This document shows, piece after piece, positions 10,815 through 22,708 of a stretch of 64,000 bases of DNA. The notes under the pieces were generated by a model that had not been told where the DNA came from, made no database searches, and worked only from the letters and a program-made list of their open reading frames with translations. The stretch spans positions 20,595,262 through 20,659,261 of the forward strand of contig NC_133652.1 of the NCBI RefSeq assembly GCF_009905375.1, given 5' to 3'. The position numbers and the translations under genes were made by a program. Each line of letters begins with the position of its first letter. Within the stretch, counting starts at the first letter, position 1. The DNA is from Apium graveolens (lineage: Eukaryota; Streptophyta; Magnoliopsida; Apiales; Apiaceae).

Positions 10815-12893
10815 TGTAATAACCCCAATTTTTGGGAAATTTTTGAAACCCTTATGAATAGTGTTTTTGCTGAATGAGAAAACTTTTCATGCCACACTAT
10901 GTAGGGGTTCTGATATGGATATTCTGAGATTTTATTAGTACTTTATATGGGATATAAGTGTATGTAAAGATCGTCAGAATCCAAATCCGAACACTTTGAT
11001 TTTTCCCGGAAATTCACAAGATACGGAGAGAATTGAGTATAAGGTAACAGGATAAAAAGGATTTAAATTAAAGGATTATAGGAGAGGATCATAAAAGGAA
11101 TATAATATATTGAGAAAGGTTAAGGGAACCTAAGTAATAAGATCCCGGGTATGATCCCTCAAACGATAAACGAGAACGAAAGATAAGCGAACCGTAAAAC
11201 AAATAAGTGACCAAGAGACAAGCTTGTACAAGAAGCCAGGGACTGTGACATCATCAAACCACAAGGTGTGGACAAGTGGGAGCATTATGACATGTGCAAG
11301 GTGACATAAGCATGACATGGGAAGGAAGGAGGTGTGGTGGCTTTGTAACCACACAAATTCAAGGGCAAGAAGGTAATTGACTAAAGCAAGCACAAAAACC
11401 AAGCAACCAAGCCAAGAAAAAAATCATTTTCATCAAAATCAAAAAGCAACCAAGGCTTTGTTCTTGAAGCTCTCGGCTTTTTACTATTCATTAGGCAAGA
11501 ATTTTCAAAAATTCAAGATCCAAGCTTCCTAAATTGGTGAGTAAATTCCCTAATCATCTTCATGCTTAGTTAGGGCTATATCATGAGTTTAAGCCATCAA
11601 TTCCTTCTCAATCTTCTTCATTTAATCAAAGAAGAAGACAATGAATAGTGTTTTCAAGTTTTTAACTTGAAGTTTTTCTTGTTTTTCTTGAAGATCCAAG
11701 CTTTCCTAAGACTTCTCAAAGCTTCTTAAGGCTTCCTAGCTCAACCCACCACTTCAAGGAAGGTATACCATTTCCAAACCCTAGGTTCATATATATTATA
11801 AGGTGATTTTGAGTAGTGGGTTGATATTGTATCTTGTTGTTATGATTTAGAGTTTGAGATTTGGTATGGTAGTGAATGGAATGGTAATTATTGTGGTTTT
11901 GATTTAAAAGAACTTAAGAATGATTAAAGTTAAGTTTAAGCATAAGTATGAAAGATTAAATTGAATTGGTTGGGGTGGTTATGATGTGATAAGGATGGAG
12001 GATGGTTGTATGTTGGATTTGAGGTTGATTTGGGTTGATTGTGGATGGTTTAAAAATTGGAAATCACGTAAACATAGCCGTCGTAACGTCCGATTTTCTT
12101 TGGACTGTTTTTGTGCATAATATTAGGACCCGAGAACCCCCTGCTAGATTATGACCACTGCCATGTTTAGATAGCTCATGTTACGAGCTTCGTTTTGATA
12201 TGTAGTTCGTTCGATTCCGATGCACGGTTTAGGAGAAACGACCGTTTCAAGTAACGGCGTTTCGCGAACGAAACTTTTCCCCTCGCCTTACTTTGAAACA
12301 TAGGTTAAAGACCAAAAAGGGTTAATTAATGTATGAAACATTTATGGTAAGTGTGTTAGGCAGTTGGTAAGACACTCGCAAAGGAATCGCTTTAAAACTC
12401 GTAAAGGTTAAATTATTAAAAATGGTGGAGCCGAGGGTACCCAAGCGACTTAAGCAAATCAGTGAGCGCAAAACAAGCGTTAGAGTCTAAGTTAGTTAAA
12501 GTATAGAATTACAAGTGATTTTGGTTTAATTCCAACTTACTTGTTGTTTATAGGTTACCAGACTCGTCCCGAGCCATTCGTAACCCCCAGTCGCTCAGGC
12601 AAGTATTCTATCCGATACACTGTTGTTGTGATGTATACATTTGTATATGCATGATCTTGCGATAAATGCCTATTGGTTATTTAGCAAACTTTTGCGATAT
12701 ATTGTAGCATGTGATATGGTATATATACATGCATGCCTGTTTCGTAATCTTTCCATATATAATTGTTGATAATACATATGCTAGAGGATAGCGGTAACTT
12801 GCATATACCCTTAGTATAGGGACCCAAAGGTGAAAATATTTTCAAAAACCGGGAGTCGAGGATCCCGAGTAGATTTTATATATATGGATATGG

Positions 12894-12933
<40 letters not shown>

Positions 12934-12969
12934 GGTTATAGTTTTCCAAACTATTAATCGAATAAGGTT

Positions 12970-13255
12970 TATTCGATGACTTTAAACTTTATTTATTATT
13001 GAATATTATTTCGAATATTATTCGAAGGCGTATGACTCCTTTTATTATTTATTGAATATTATTTGAATATTCATTCGAGGGCTTATGACTCTTTTATATT
13101 ATTTATTGAATATTATTTGAATATTCATTTGAGGATGTATGACTCCTTTATTTTATTTAATGAATATTATTTATAATATTCATTCGAGGTATTATGACTC
13201 AGCTTATTTTATTTATTGAATATTATTTGAATATTCATTTGAGGATCCATGACTC
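12970..13255 (+). repeat. About five 55-bp tandem units in R3 5' LTR
   Basis: Units share TATGACTC, TTATTGAATATTATTTGAA and TATTCATT(C/T)GAGG, with the TATGACTC word near 13029, 13085, 13139, 13194 and 13249. Each unit contains inverted TTGAATATT/AATATTCAA-like words that could form a short hairpin. The array is conserved in the 3' LTR at about 22750-23042. Confidence 0.8.
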
Positions 13256-14633
13256 CGATTATTTGCTGAGATATATTCTTTATTTTATTAAAGAATAAGG
13301 TGTAAATAATCAAACTTATTTTCGATTATTCAAATAAAGATAATACTTTCATATAAGTATATCTTTGGTTATTTAATACTCGTTTCAAGTATAAATTTTA
13401 ATACTTCTACTTCAATTATTTTTATAAAGATTATTCTTTATGGGAATATTATTTAAATAATAATATTCAGTCATTTTCTAAATATTCTGGGGACTGATTT
13501 ACTTCATTAAATCAGCTTTACTCCAAACACTCTTTAAAGTGTTTTCGAGTCTTCAAAATGATTTTTAAAGTCAGAGCGGATCCCAAAACGCATTTTTATA
13601 TTTAAGATCTTCCTTTTTAAGGGGATTTAAATACTCGCTCAAAACCTGGGGAATCCGGCTCTGTGGTGTATTTTATATTCGCAACGAGGTTGCAGTTTTG
13701 GTAAATGAATTGATTACTTGCCCAACGTTCGGGAAGTAAGCCCATCTAATTGAGTCGGCATAAGCGACAGGCCGGGGTACGGTCTATGAATGTGTAAGTG
13801 GCTGGGTGGCAGTCCATCAACGCGTGAGGGGCCGGGTAACGGTCTAGCGCGAGGTCCTAATGCGGCCAGGGTGATGACCGGTGAGGAATTCATCCATCTA
13901 CAGTAGAAAAGGTTACTTATTGGTATCTTTGCCTGATCAGCAAGATATCTGGTTTATGCCAAAATTCTTTTCCTTTCCAAAATTCATTGGATGTTTCAAA
14001 CTCTGTTCATACTTTACATAACAGAGGTTCCAGGAAATGTTTAAGAGATATATATATATGTGGATATATATATATATCGGGACTAAATAAAGTATCTCGT
14101 AACTTTATTTCATTCAATAATATTTCAAAGATTGAATCTATTCAAATCTTGTCTTGTAGTCTCATCTATGTGATGAACTTTTGAAACTGATTATAACTTG
14201 AACGGTGGTAGTTCAAGTAGTATTGGGAAAGATATAAGTATATTGGGGTATTTGGTAACCTCATCTTTTAAACTTATATCTAATTAATAATTGTCTTATG
14301 TATGACAAAGATTTTCAGAAAAACGTTGAGACAAGGTTAGATATATGAGATCACCTTGCAACGATATTTTTTCATACAGTTACACACTAGGACTTTGTGT
14401 ATATTATGCATGGAAGAGGACTTCCAATATTTTGAAAAGTATATATGTATATATACTGAATATTTTGCGACTTCATCGCATTAAGTTATCAACTTGGTTC
14501 ATTTCTTTTGACCAAGACTTTCATGAGTATTATGAGTAGGCTCATATATTGTAAATCATTATACATATTATTTTGATGGGCTTGCTGCTCACCCTTGCTT
14601 TCTTCTTTCATCACACAACAACAGTTAGGAAAG

Positions 14634-14735
14634 ATGGCCAGACTCCAGCAGACCCAGCGCAAGCGCGTGGGAAGCGTCCCGCGTCTTCCCGTTGATGTTG
14701 TAGCTGCTATAGCTGCAGAGGTAGATCTATTGTAG
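14634..14735 (+). CDS. 33-codon ORF inside R3 5' LTR
   Basis: The ORF reads MARLQQTQRKRVGSVPRLP followed by an Ala/Val-rich end (VVAAIAAEVDLL). The start context AAAGATGGCC is strong for a plant, and the ORF is distinctly GC-richer than the AT-rich LTR around it. The same ORF is intact in the 3' LTR (24422-24523). It is basic at the N-terminus with a possible short amphipathic helix at the end. Whether it is translated is unknown; it could be an uORF-like or micropeptide feature near the transcribed end of the LTR. Confidence 0.4.
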   Translation: MARLQQTQRKRVGSVPRLPVDVVAAIAAEVDLL

Positions 14736-15031
14736 ATCAGACCATCTACTTTTGAGAATCAATTATGTATAATTATAACTTGTGGCAGATAATGGCAATT
14801 AACTGTAAATTTATCAAGTAATCATTTTGGGTTGTAATAACTTTTAAATTGTGGATTCAAAGACTTGTACTTATTTAAATTTCATCTCTGAGACTATAAC
14901 GGGTTGTGGTGTGTGTTAGTGTGGGGTCACAGCATAAGGTTATTTATTATTAATTAAGTGAAGTGATATTGTGGAAAGAAAGACCGTGACGACCCGGATC
15001 CCCGACCCCGGATCTGGGGGTGTTACAGAAA

Positions 15032-15043
15032 TGGTATCAGAGC
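15032..15043 (+). promoter_or_regulatory. R3 primer-binding site
   Basis: TGGTATCAGAGC, complementary to the 3' end of initiator methionine tRNA, lies four bases after the 5' LTR. It is where minus-strand DNA synthesis starts. Confidence 0.9.
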
Positions 15044-15473
15044 TAAGCGTTATAAACCTCAGAGATGATGGGACGTTAAGATAATAAGTTCACTAAGATA
15101 ATAAGAACTCTTGCCAAGTTCATAGTCGGGCTACCTAACGTAGTACTGACAGTTAAAACCCTTATGGGAACCCTTATAAATATCGTGATAGGAGCGTAGT
15201 TCGTTATCGTATATGGTAGCGGGACTCCGAACCCTGAGGTTGAAGAGCAACATCGCGATGATATTTTATTACTAATTGGAGATCGGATTGTGGATCCGAT
15301 AGAGTGTCCTAATGCAGGACCGGATGATGTTGATATTGAGGATTTAGCGGTTGAGGATGTTGTCCTAGAAGGGATAGTTGTTGAGGAGGATCCCATGGAG
15401 GATCCTGACAGGATTGGATAAAGGACCACTGATGAATTGATGACCATGGTTTGGTCGACTACCAGAGGTAGGA
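15044..15473 (+). other. R3 leader with an acidic coding remnant
   Basis: One frame from about 15215 reads an acidic stretch (PEVEEQHRDDILLL, then repeated E/D/V), possibly a leader or gag N-terminal remnant. There is no start-to-stop ORF. It joins abruptly to the RT-thumb sequence near 15470. Confidence 0.4.
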
Positions 15474-16158
15474 TTGGCCGGTCACTACCGGAGGTTCGTT
15501 CAAGTTGTAAAGATAGTAGCCCCTTTAACGCGGCTTACTCGTAAGACTGAGAAGTTCGAATGGACAGAGAAATGCGAGAACAGCTTTCAAGAACTGAAGC
15601 AGAGGTTGGTGATGGCCCTTATGCTGGCGTTGCCAGATGGAAAAAGAGATTTTGTGAAGTGTAGTGACGCTTCGCATAAGTGCTTAGGGTGCGTGCTTAT
15701 GCAGCACGGTAAGGTAATCGCGTACATGTCAAGACAATTAAGGTAATATAAAATTCGATATCCCCGCTCATGAGCTTAGGCTCGTGGCAATAGTTTTACC
15801 CTAAAGATTGGAGGCACTACTTGTATGGAGAGAAGTGCGAGAATTACCTAAGCCATAAGTGCTCTAGTACATTTTCACGTAGAAAGAGCTCAACATATGC
15901 CAGAGGAGGCAGTTAGAGCTAATCAAGAATAATGATTGGGAGATTCTTTATCATTCGGGGAAAGCCAATATGGTGGCTGATGCCCTTAGTAAAAAGGAGA
16001 GACTCAAGATGATAATGTCTTTTGGAGAGTTTATAAGAGATTTTGAGAAAATGGAAATAGAAGTGAAGGTAACCGGAGCCGGTACCAAAAAGCTGTTTGA
16101 GATTGCAATACAGCCCGAATTATTGGAAAAGATCATATTGTGCCAGAAAAAGTTATGA
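15474..16158 (+). pseudogene. R3 RT thumb and RNase H fragment, gypsy type (extra copy)
   Basis: The open part (15474-15746) reads AGHYRRFVQVV, FEWTEKCENSFQELKQRL and CSDASHKCLGCVLMQ, the end of a gypsy RT and the start of RNase H. The rest of RNase H follows with frameshifts and ends at ANMVADALSKKERL (about 15964-16000). Because a second, more decayed RNase H occurs at about 18170-18360 after the gag and RT remnants, this block looks out of order and may come from a second element. Confidence 0.8.
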
Positions 16159-16469
16159 ATGAAGGCAGAGAGCCAACAAATAGATAAGAGGTTAATACCG
16201 AGAAAGATGAGAAGGGAATAATGAGGTATTCCTACAGAATTTGGGTTCCAAATGTTCAAGAGCTTAAAGATGGGATCTTAGATGAAAGCTAGTTTGAGGA
16301 ATAAGATTTAGAGCAAACCCTGAACGTGATAGTCAGGGAGGTTGCAATTAAGATATAAAGAACCCGGAATATAATAAAGTGGAAAATGAAGGTTTTAAAT
16401 TAAAAGATGACTCCAATTATGGGGAGTAGGAAGAAATATTTAGACTAAGAAAGCAAAAGTCGAGCGAGA

Positions 16470-17095
16470 TAAGGAGACCCGAGACGGTACTCCTATACGG
16501 AAATTCATGAACTTATCTAAACAGAACTTATATTTTATTCCCAACCACCACCTTGAGGAAACAATGTGGTGTGAAATTCTTTCAGAACCTCTAAGTCGCT
16601 AAGCTCTTAGAGTTCCCAGGAACAAGCTGGCCCAGTCGAGGCAAGAGCCTGGCTAAAGGAAATATAGGAATCATTTGAGATTCTAAATGATTGACGAATC
16701 ACAAAAGACTGTTTTTATCACTTACCCTCCCAAGAGAGAGACCACCCGCTGGTGAAAGGCCAAGGAAGGCACGGACCAAGAGATTATAATAAACTGATTA
16801 AAGTTCAGCCAATTGTTTTCGGGAAAGTAATTCCCAAGGTTATGGAATAGTGTAAAAGCTTTAGAGCCAGAACAAAGGCAGACGAGTATGATGAATTATG
16901 AATCTAAGTTGTAAAAGTTATCAAGATTCGTTCTGAAGACACGAATCCAGAATGACGGGATGTTTGAAATCAATGCTTATGTTGTGTTGGTTCATGAAAT
17001 AACGATAAGAGAAAGGAATATAAAGGCAACAGAGTTTGAGGAATGATAAGGGAATTGGGTATGAGGAAACCCTAAAGACTCGTAGCAATAGAAAT
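16470..17095 (+). pseudogene. R3 gag remnant (chromovirus)
   Basis: Across stops and frame changes one can read ARAWLKEI, ESFEILND, then a stretch ending VFGKVIPKVME, and later YESKL followed by KLSRFVLKT and MFEINAYVVLVHE. These correspond in order to the capsid region of Tekay-type Gag. No open frame is longer than a few tens of codons. Confidence 0.6.
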
Positions 17096-17479
17096 AGATA
17101 AATATGCATTCGTCAGGATGAGGGTGATTCACCATGAGTTAAAATTGATGGGTGAAGGCATAAGAGATGCATATATTTTATCCCCTTTAAGTTGGGAGGA
17201 TTCGAGGAAACATTGAGATAGTCGAAGGATAAATAGTGAGACGCGGATAGACTGAGGAGACAAGGAAGTAAGAAATTAGGAAAATTGGATGAAGGAAGTG
17301 ACCTTCAAGAATGTGAAGTGTAAGACCGGTGGTATGATACCCAGGAAGGGAGACGCCAGGTATGAAAGATATCCCAACATTGAGATGACTGTTGAGATAA
17401 ACAACAAAAGTAAATAAGGATTTATTAAGAAGAAGTTCACGTTGAACACGACCAATATCTTCCAGATTATCCATGTGAT

Positions 17480-17910
17480 CATTACCAAATCAGGAAAGAA
17501 AAGCGGATAACCATTTTTATCTTTTGGAGGCCATGTGGATTGACCCTAACTTGAATAAGGATGCTATTGTGAAATTCGGTATAGACTATCGAGGTGGAAA
17601 TGATTGAATAAGATACCCTTATCAGGGATATATGACTTTATTTATCCATGGAAGGATGCTTGTACCTTTTTAAAGGTAGAATTAAGGATAGAACATCGGT
17701 AACTTAAAACGAATCCTAGGGGAATGCATAAAGGTTGGCATTTCACCCTTAATAGGGATAGTATGAGTTTTGACAGTATGAATTGGAAAGGATTAAGGTA
17801 ATAATAACCTTTAAGGATCAGTGGAGAAATTTTTCAGAAGTATATAGACAATGGTTCTAGTATCAGTAAATGGTATTTTGATATGCCCTGTATATAGGGA
17901 ATACAGGAGG
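17480..17910 (+). pseudogene. R3 reverse transcriptase remnant
   Basis: Recognisable pieces are VKFGIDYRGGN and, in another frame, KIPLSGIYDF and WKDACTFLKVELRIEHR, matching the fingers/palm region of gypsy RT in order. The YxDD catalytic box was not found intact. The assignment rests on pattern recognition across frameshifts. Confidence 0.5.
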
Positions 17911-18169
17911 AACGATTGAAGGATAACCTTAGAGGTTTTACAAGGAGAAAGGAAATATTCGAAATTCTCAAGAATAAAAATGTTGATAAAGGAAATATGA
18001 CATAATTATAATGATGCCAAGTGGGGCACGTGTTAAACCACGAGAAAGTATGGATCGAACCAGTAAAGGTCGAAATTATTCAGGGCAATTAAGACTTAAG
18101 ATAAAAGATGTTCTAAGTATGATTGAGAGTCAGTCGTGACAGTGATTAACCTCTAACGACTGAGGCAAT

Positions 18170-18365
18170 AACTTATGGAAAAATGGTGATATTTTTTTTT
18201 TACTCATCAAATTTTAAGGAATACATCTTCACAAAAGCAGTGATTGAAATAAGGTAGAAAATTTATTTGGAGGTGGTTAAAATGACATTGACTATAAGGA
18301 AATTTTAATATCAGGAAAGGCCAAAGAGGTGGCCGACACTTTAAAGGTAAGAGGATAATTATAGG
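18170..18365 (+). pseudogene. R3 second RNase H remnant
   Basis: The segments SSNFKEYIFTKAV and, further on, KAKEVADTLKVRG-like sequence across frames correspond to the end of a gypsy RNase H. Its position after gag and RT is the expected one, in contrast to the fragment at 15474-16158. Confidence 0.4.
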
Positions 18366-19925
18366 CGCTTGTGCCAGAGGAATACAGTGATGATGGTTAA
18401 AACTGTGAAGGTTGTATTATGGTTTGGAAGATTGACATTCCTTCTGATGACTGTGCAATACCCAACCATAATAGTAGTTGGTAAAAGTTTAATTCGTGTA
18501 ATCGCCATGAACGGGCTATCTATCTTAGGAGGTCCTATCTTGGGATAAGCCAGGACCATGTTTCCAAAAGGACTAGACGAACCTTTGAGTTAAGTCTTCT
18601 ATTTAAGGCATATGATTAAGAATGGTATTAACCTGCTATCGTTGCTTTGATTGAAACTCTTCTGCAATTTTATCTGCTTCACGTCATGAATGTACGTCAG
18701 GATCAGGAGTGTTCTTCATGAATCAAGAACGGTGATCATGTTACCTCCTTAGAAGAATTCGATATGATATGAATGGACTCCGTATGGTTAGCTATTAAAA
18801 CTTCATGGAAAACGAATGACTACAGTAGGTCAACGGTGGGCCATAGTAATGTAGGAATGATTCTGAGAGTAATGAGCTGATTACTTACAACTGTGAGAGT
18901 TGTATTGGAATGGATGTTGAGAGTAAGTACCACTAATCGGGTCGTGGTGGTGTATAAGTTATCATTGATAGACTAATTAAGTCAATTATCTACCTATGAT
19001 ATATTTATTCCTTCTTATCGATAAAGAGTAGTATTACCCATACGAAGAAGGTTGCGGTATAGAAATGGATTCTAGTAACGATGAGGTCTAGAATGAGATC
19101 CCAGATTCGATTTTCGATATCGAGGGAGTTTCAAAGGTGATTGTGTATAAGCTCGAGGAAGAGCATGGGTCCATAGAATGATGGACGGGATAGCGAAAAT
19201 ATTTAGGCACGTGAAATGCGATGCTATAATACTTGATGTTGATATAAATACATATATGTTTTGTTCTTCTATGACAAACCTCTATAGTTCAGAGGTAGAT
19301 TCCAAGCCAGATATTTTATGGTAATAATTTTTTTTTATGAATATACAATTCTCTTCAGTTCGTTCTTTTCTCTTCTTTTCATTTCATGTAAGCTGAGAAG
19401 AACAACCCTTCCAGAAGGGGAGGTATTGCCGAATGACTATCTATCTGTGTGATAGAAGCCGAGTAGGATACCAGCTATTGTTTAATTGCTTGTCAAGTAC
19501 TAAAGGCTGGCCACCTTCTGTACTAACTATGCGATATAACAAGTGTTCATGATCATAGTGATCTCTCAACAAATTCCTTTACTTCTATTTGATTGATCAA
19601 ATTTTGGAAAATAGAAACAACTGAAAAAGGAGTAATAAAGTGGTGGTAGTATGCGGAATGGAAACACATTCGTGATACTAAGGTTGACGTGGTTATTAAA
19701 AGGTTATAGAACGCTAACGAGCAAAAGTATAACCAGTATAATATTAGGAATGGAAGGTAGTAGCGATTACGAACTGGAAAAGAATGGGTATTGAGAAGCA
19801 AAAGCTCTAATGCTAGAAGCTATAATGAGAGTCTGTGCAATAGACTTGAAAGGAATTAGAATGATCACTTAATGCGGATTGAGTTATCTTACGACAATAG
19901 ATCATATGTCATTATCGAGGTGTCA
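18366..19925 (+). other. R3 interior, unassigned decayed sequence
   Basis: By position this should hold the N-terminal and catalytic parts of integrase. No clear HHCC or DDE motif could be traced through the many stops and frame changes. No other gene is seen. Confidence 0.4.
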
Positions 19926-20574
19926 CCTTATGAGATCCTTGAGGGAAGATAATGTCGATCTCCCTTATGTTAGGATGAAGTTGTAGAGCGCAAGATGCTC
20001 GGACCCGCAGTAGTCCAAAGGACCAGGGATATAATAGATCTAATCAGAGGACGGCTGGTAGTAACCCAAGATGGACATAAGAGGTATACTGATTTGACTC
20101 AAAAAAGGACAAAGAGTATGAAATAGGGGGCCTAGTAATGTTATAGGTATCCCCTTGGAAACCCTTGAAAAGGATTGATGAGGTTCGGAAAGAAAGGAAA
20201 GCTAAGTCTACAATTTGTTGGACCCTTGGATATATTAAGATGTTTGGGAAGTTAGCATAGGAGCTAGCCCTACCCCCGAACCTGTAGCAAGTTCATAACG
20301 TGTTCCACGTATCAATGTTATGGAAGTGTAATTCGGATGCCAGACAAATAGGGGCATATGAGCGCATAGACATGCAACCAGACGTAACCTATATGGAGCA
20401 ACCAGGAAGGGTATAGAGCAAAAAGGAACGAGTGCTTAGGAGAAGGGTTATCAAACTAGTAAGAGTTTGATGGTAGAACCACAATGTGGGAAAATTTACT
20501 CGAGAGTTAGAAAGTGCAATGCTAAGAGAGTATCCCTATTCACTTTCTATCTGATTCCGGGACGGAATCCTTTT
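19926..20574 (+). pseudogene. R3 integrase C-terminus and chromodomain-like tail
   Basis: Readable pieces are PYEILEG, ERKMLGPAVVQRTRDIIDLI with RGRLVVTQDGHKRYTDL, then QVHNVFHVSM, EQPGRV and KKERVLRRRVIKLVRV, ending in YPYSL and FRDGILL close to the polypurine tract. This order is that of Tekay/Del chromoviruses, whose chromodomain-like tail is thought to steer integration. Stops and frameshifts are frequent. Confidence 0.75.
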
Positions 20575-20587
20575 AAGGAGGGGAGAC
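20575..20587 (+). promoter_or_regulatory. R3 polypurine tract
   Basis: AAGGAGGGGAGAC lies directly before the 3' LTR, the expected plus-strand primer site. Confidence 0.85.
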
Positions 20588-22664
20588 TGTAATAACCCCA
20601 ATTTTTGGGAAATTTTTGAAACCCTTATGAATAGTGTTTTTGCTGAATGAGAAAACTTTTCATGCCACACTATGTAGGGGTTCTGATATGGATATTCTGA
20701 GATTTTATTAGTACTTTATATGGGATATAAGTGTATGTAAAGATCGTCAGAATCCAAATCCGAACACTTTGATTTTTCCCGGAAATTCACAAGATACGGA
20801 GAGAATTGAGTATAAGGTAACAGGATAAAAAGGATTTAAATTAAAGGATTATAGGAGAGGATCATAAAAGGAATATAATATATTGAGAAAGGTTAAGGGA
20901 ACCTAAGTAATAAGATCCCGGGTATGATCCCTCAAACGATAAACGAGAACGAAAGATAAGCGAACCGTAAAACAAATAAGTGACCAAGAGACAAGCTTGT
21001 ACAAGAAGCCAGAGACTGTGACATCATCAAACCACAAGGTGTGGACAAGTGGGAGCATTATGACATGTGCAAGGTGACATAAGCATGACATGGGAAGGAA
21101 GGAGGTGTGGTGGCTTTGTAACCACACAAATTCAAGGGCAAGAAGGTAATTGACTAAAGCAAGCACAAAAACCAAGCAACCAAGCCAAGAAAAAAATCAT
21201 TTTCATCAAAATCAAAAAGCAACCAAGGCTTTGTTCTTGAAGCTCTCGGCTTTTTACTATTCATTAGGCAAGAATTTTCAAAAATTCAAGATCCAAGCTT
21301 CCTAAATTGGTGAGTAAATTCCCTAATCATCTTCATGCTTAGTTAGGGCTATATCATGAGTTTAAGCCATCAATTCCTTCTCAATCTTCTTCATTTAATC
21401 AAAGAAGAAGACAATGAATAGTGTTTTCAAGTTTTTAACTTGAAGTTTTTCTTGTTTTTCTTGAAGATCCAAGCTTTCCTAAGACTTCTCAAAGCTTCTT
21501 AAGGCTTCCTAGCTCAACCCACCACTTCAAGGAAGGTATACCATTTCCAAACCCTAGGTTCATATATATTATAAGGTGATTTTGAGTAGTGGGTTGATAT
21601 TGTATCTTGTTGTTATGATTTAGAGTTTGAGATTTGGTATGGTAGTGAATGGAATGGTAATTATTGTGGTTTTGATTTAAAAGAACTTAAGAATGATTAA
21701 AGTTAAGTTTAAGCATAAGTATGAAAGATTAAATTGAATTGGTTGGGGTGGTTATGATGTGATAAGGATGGAGGATGGTTGTATGTTGGATTTGAGGTTG
21801 ATTTGGGTTGATTGTGGATGGTTTAAAAATTGGAAATCACGTAAACATAGCCGTCGTAACGTCCGATTTTCTTTGGACTGTTTTTGTGCATAATATTAGG
21901 ACCCGAGAACCCCCTGCTAGATTATGACCACTGCCATGTTTAGATAGCTCATGTTACGAGCTTCGTTTTGATATGTAGTTCGTTCGATTCCGATGCACGG
22001 TTTAGGAGAAACGACCGTTTCAAGTAACGGCGTTTCGCGAACGAAACTTTTCCCCTCGCCTTACTTTGAAACATAGGTTAAAGACCAAAAAGGGTTAATT
22101 AATGTATGAAACATTTATGGTAAGTGTGTTAGGCAGTTGGTAAGACACTCGCAAAGGAATCGCTTTAAAACTCGTAAAGGTTAAATTATTAAAAATGGTG
22201 GAGCCGAGGGTACCCAAGTGACTTAAGCAAATCAGTGAGCGCAAAACAAGCGTTAGAGTCTAAGTTAGTTAAAGTATAGAATTACAAGTGATTTTGGTTT
22301 AATTCCAACTTACTTGTTGTTTATAGGTTACCAGACTCGTCCCGAGCCATTCGTAACCCCCAGTCGCTCAGGCAAGTATTCTATCCGATACACTGTTGTT
22401 GTGATGTATACATTTGTATATGCATGATCTTGCGATAAATGCCTATTGGTTATTTAGCAAACTTTTGCGATATATTGTAGCATGTGATATGGTATATATA
22501 CATGCATGCCTGTTTCGTAATCTTTCCATATATAATTGTTGATAATACATATGCTAGAGGATAGCGGTAACTTGCATATACCCTTAGTATAGGGACCCAA
22601 AGGTGAAAATATTTTCAAAAACCGGGAGTCGAGGATCCCGAGTAGATTTTATATATATGGATAT

Positions 22665-22708
<44 letters not shown>

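Larger units (their letters stand above)
10815..15027 (+). repeat. R3 5' LTR (4.2 kb)
   Basis: It is nearly identical to 20588-24815, with differences mainly in TA-repeat length plus a few substitutions (for example near 11230, 12444, 13774, 13857 and 14574). It includes a TA microsatellite (12894-12935), a 55-bp tandem array (12970-13255) and a 33-codon ORF (14634-14735). Length is typical of very long Tekay/Del LTRs. Confidence 0.95.

Noticed and set aside
11130..11402. 90-codon minus ORF in the R3 LTR (also 20903-21175)
   Set aside because: It is antisense in an LTR, has low-complexity hydrophobic content, and its identity in both LTRs reflects LTR identity only.
14345..14539. 64-codon ORF in both R3 LTRs (second at 24133-24327)
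   Set aside because: AT-rich composition, no recognisable motif and no start context; treated as chance, unlike the GC-richer ORF at 14634.
15076..15447. 123-codon Ser/Thr-rich minus ORF
   Set aside because: It is antisense to the acidic leader/gag-like remnant of R3; the Ser/Thr richness mirrors the sense codons.
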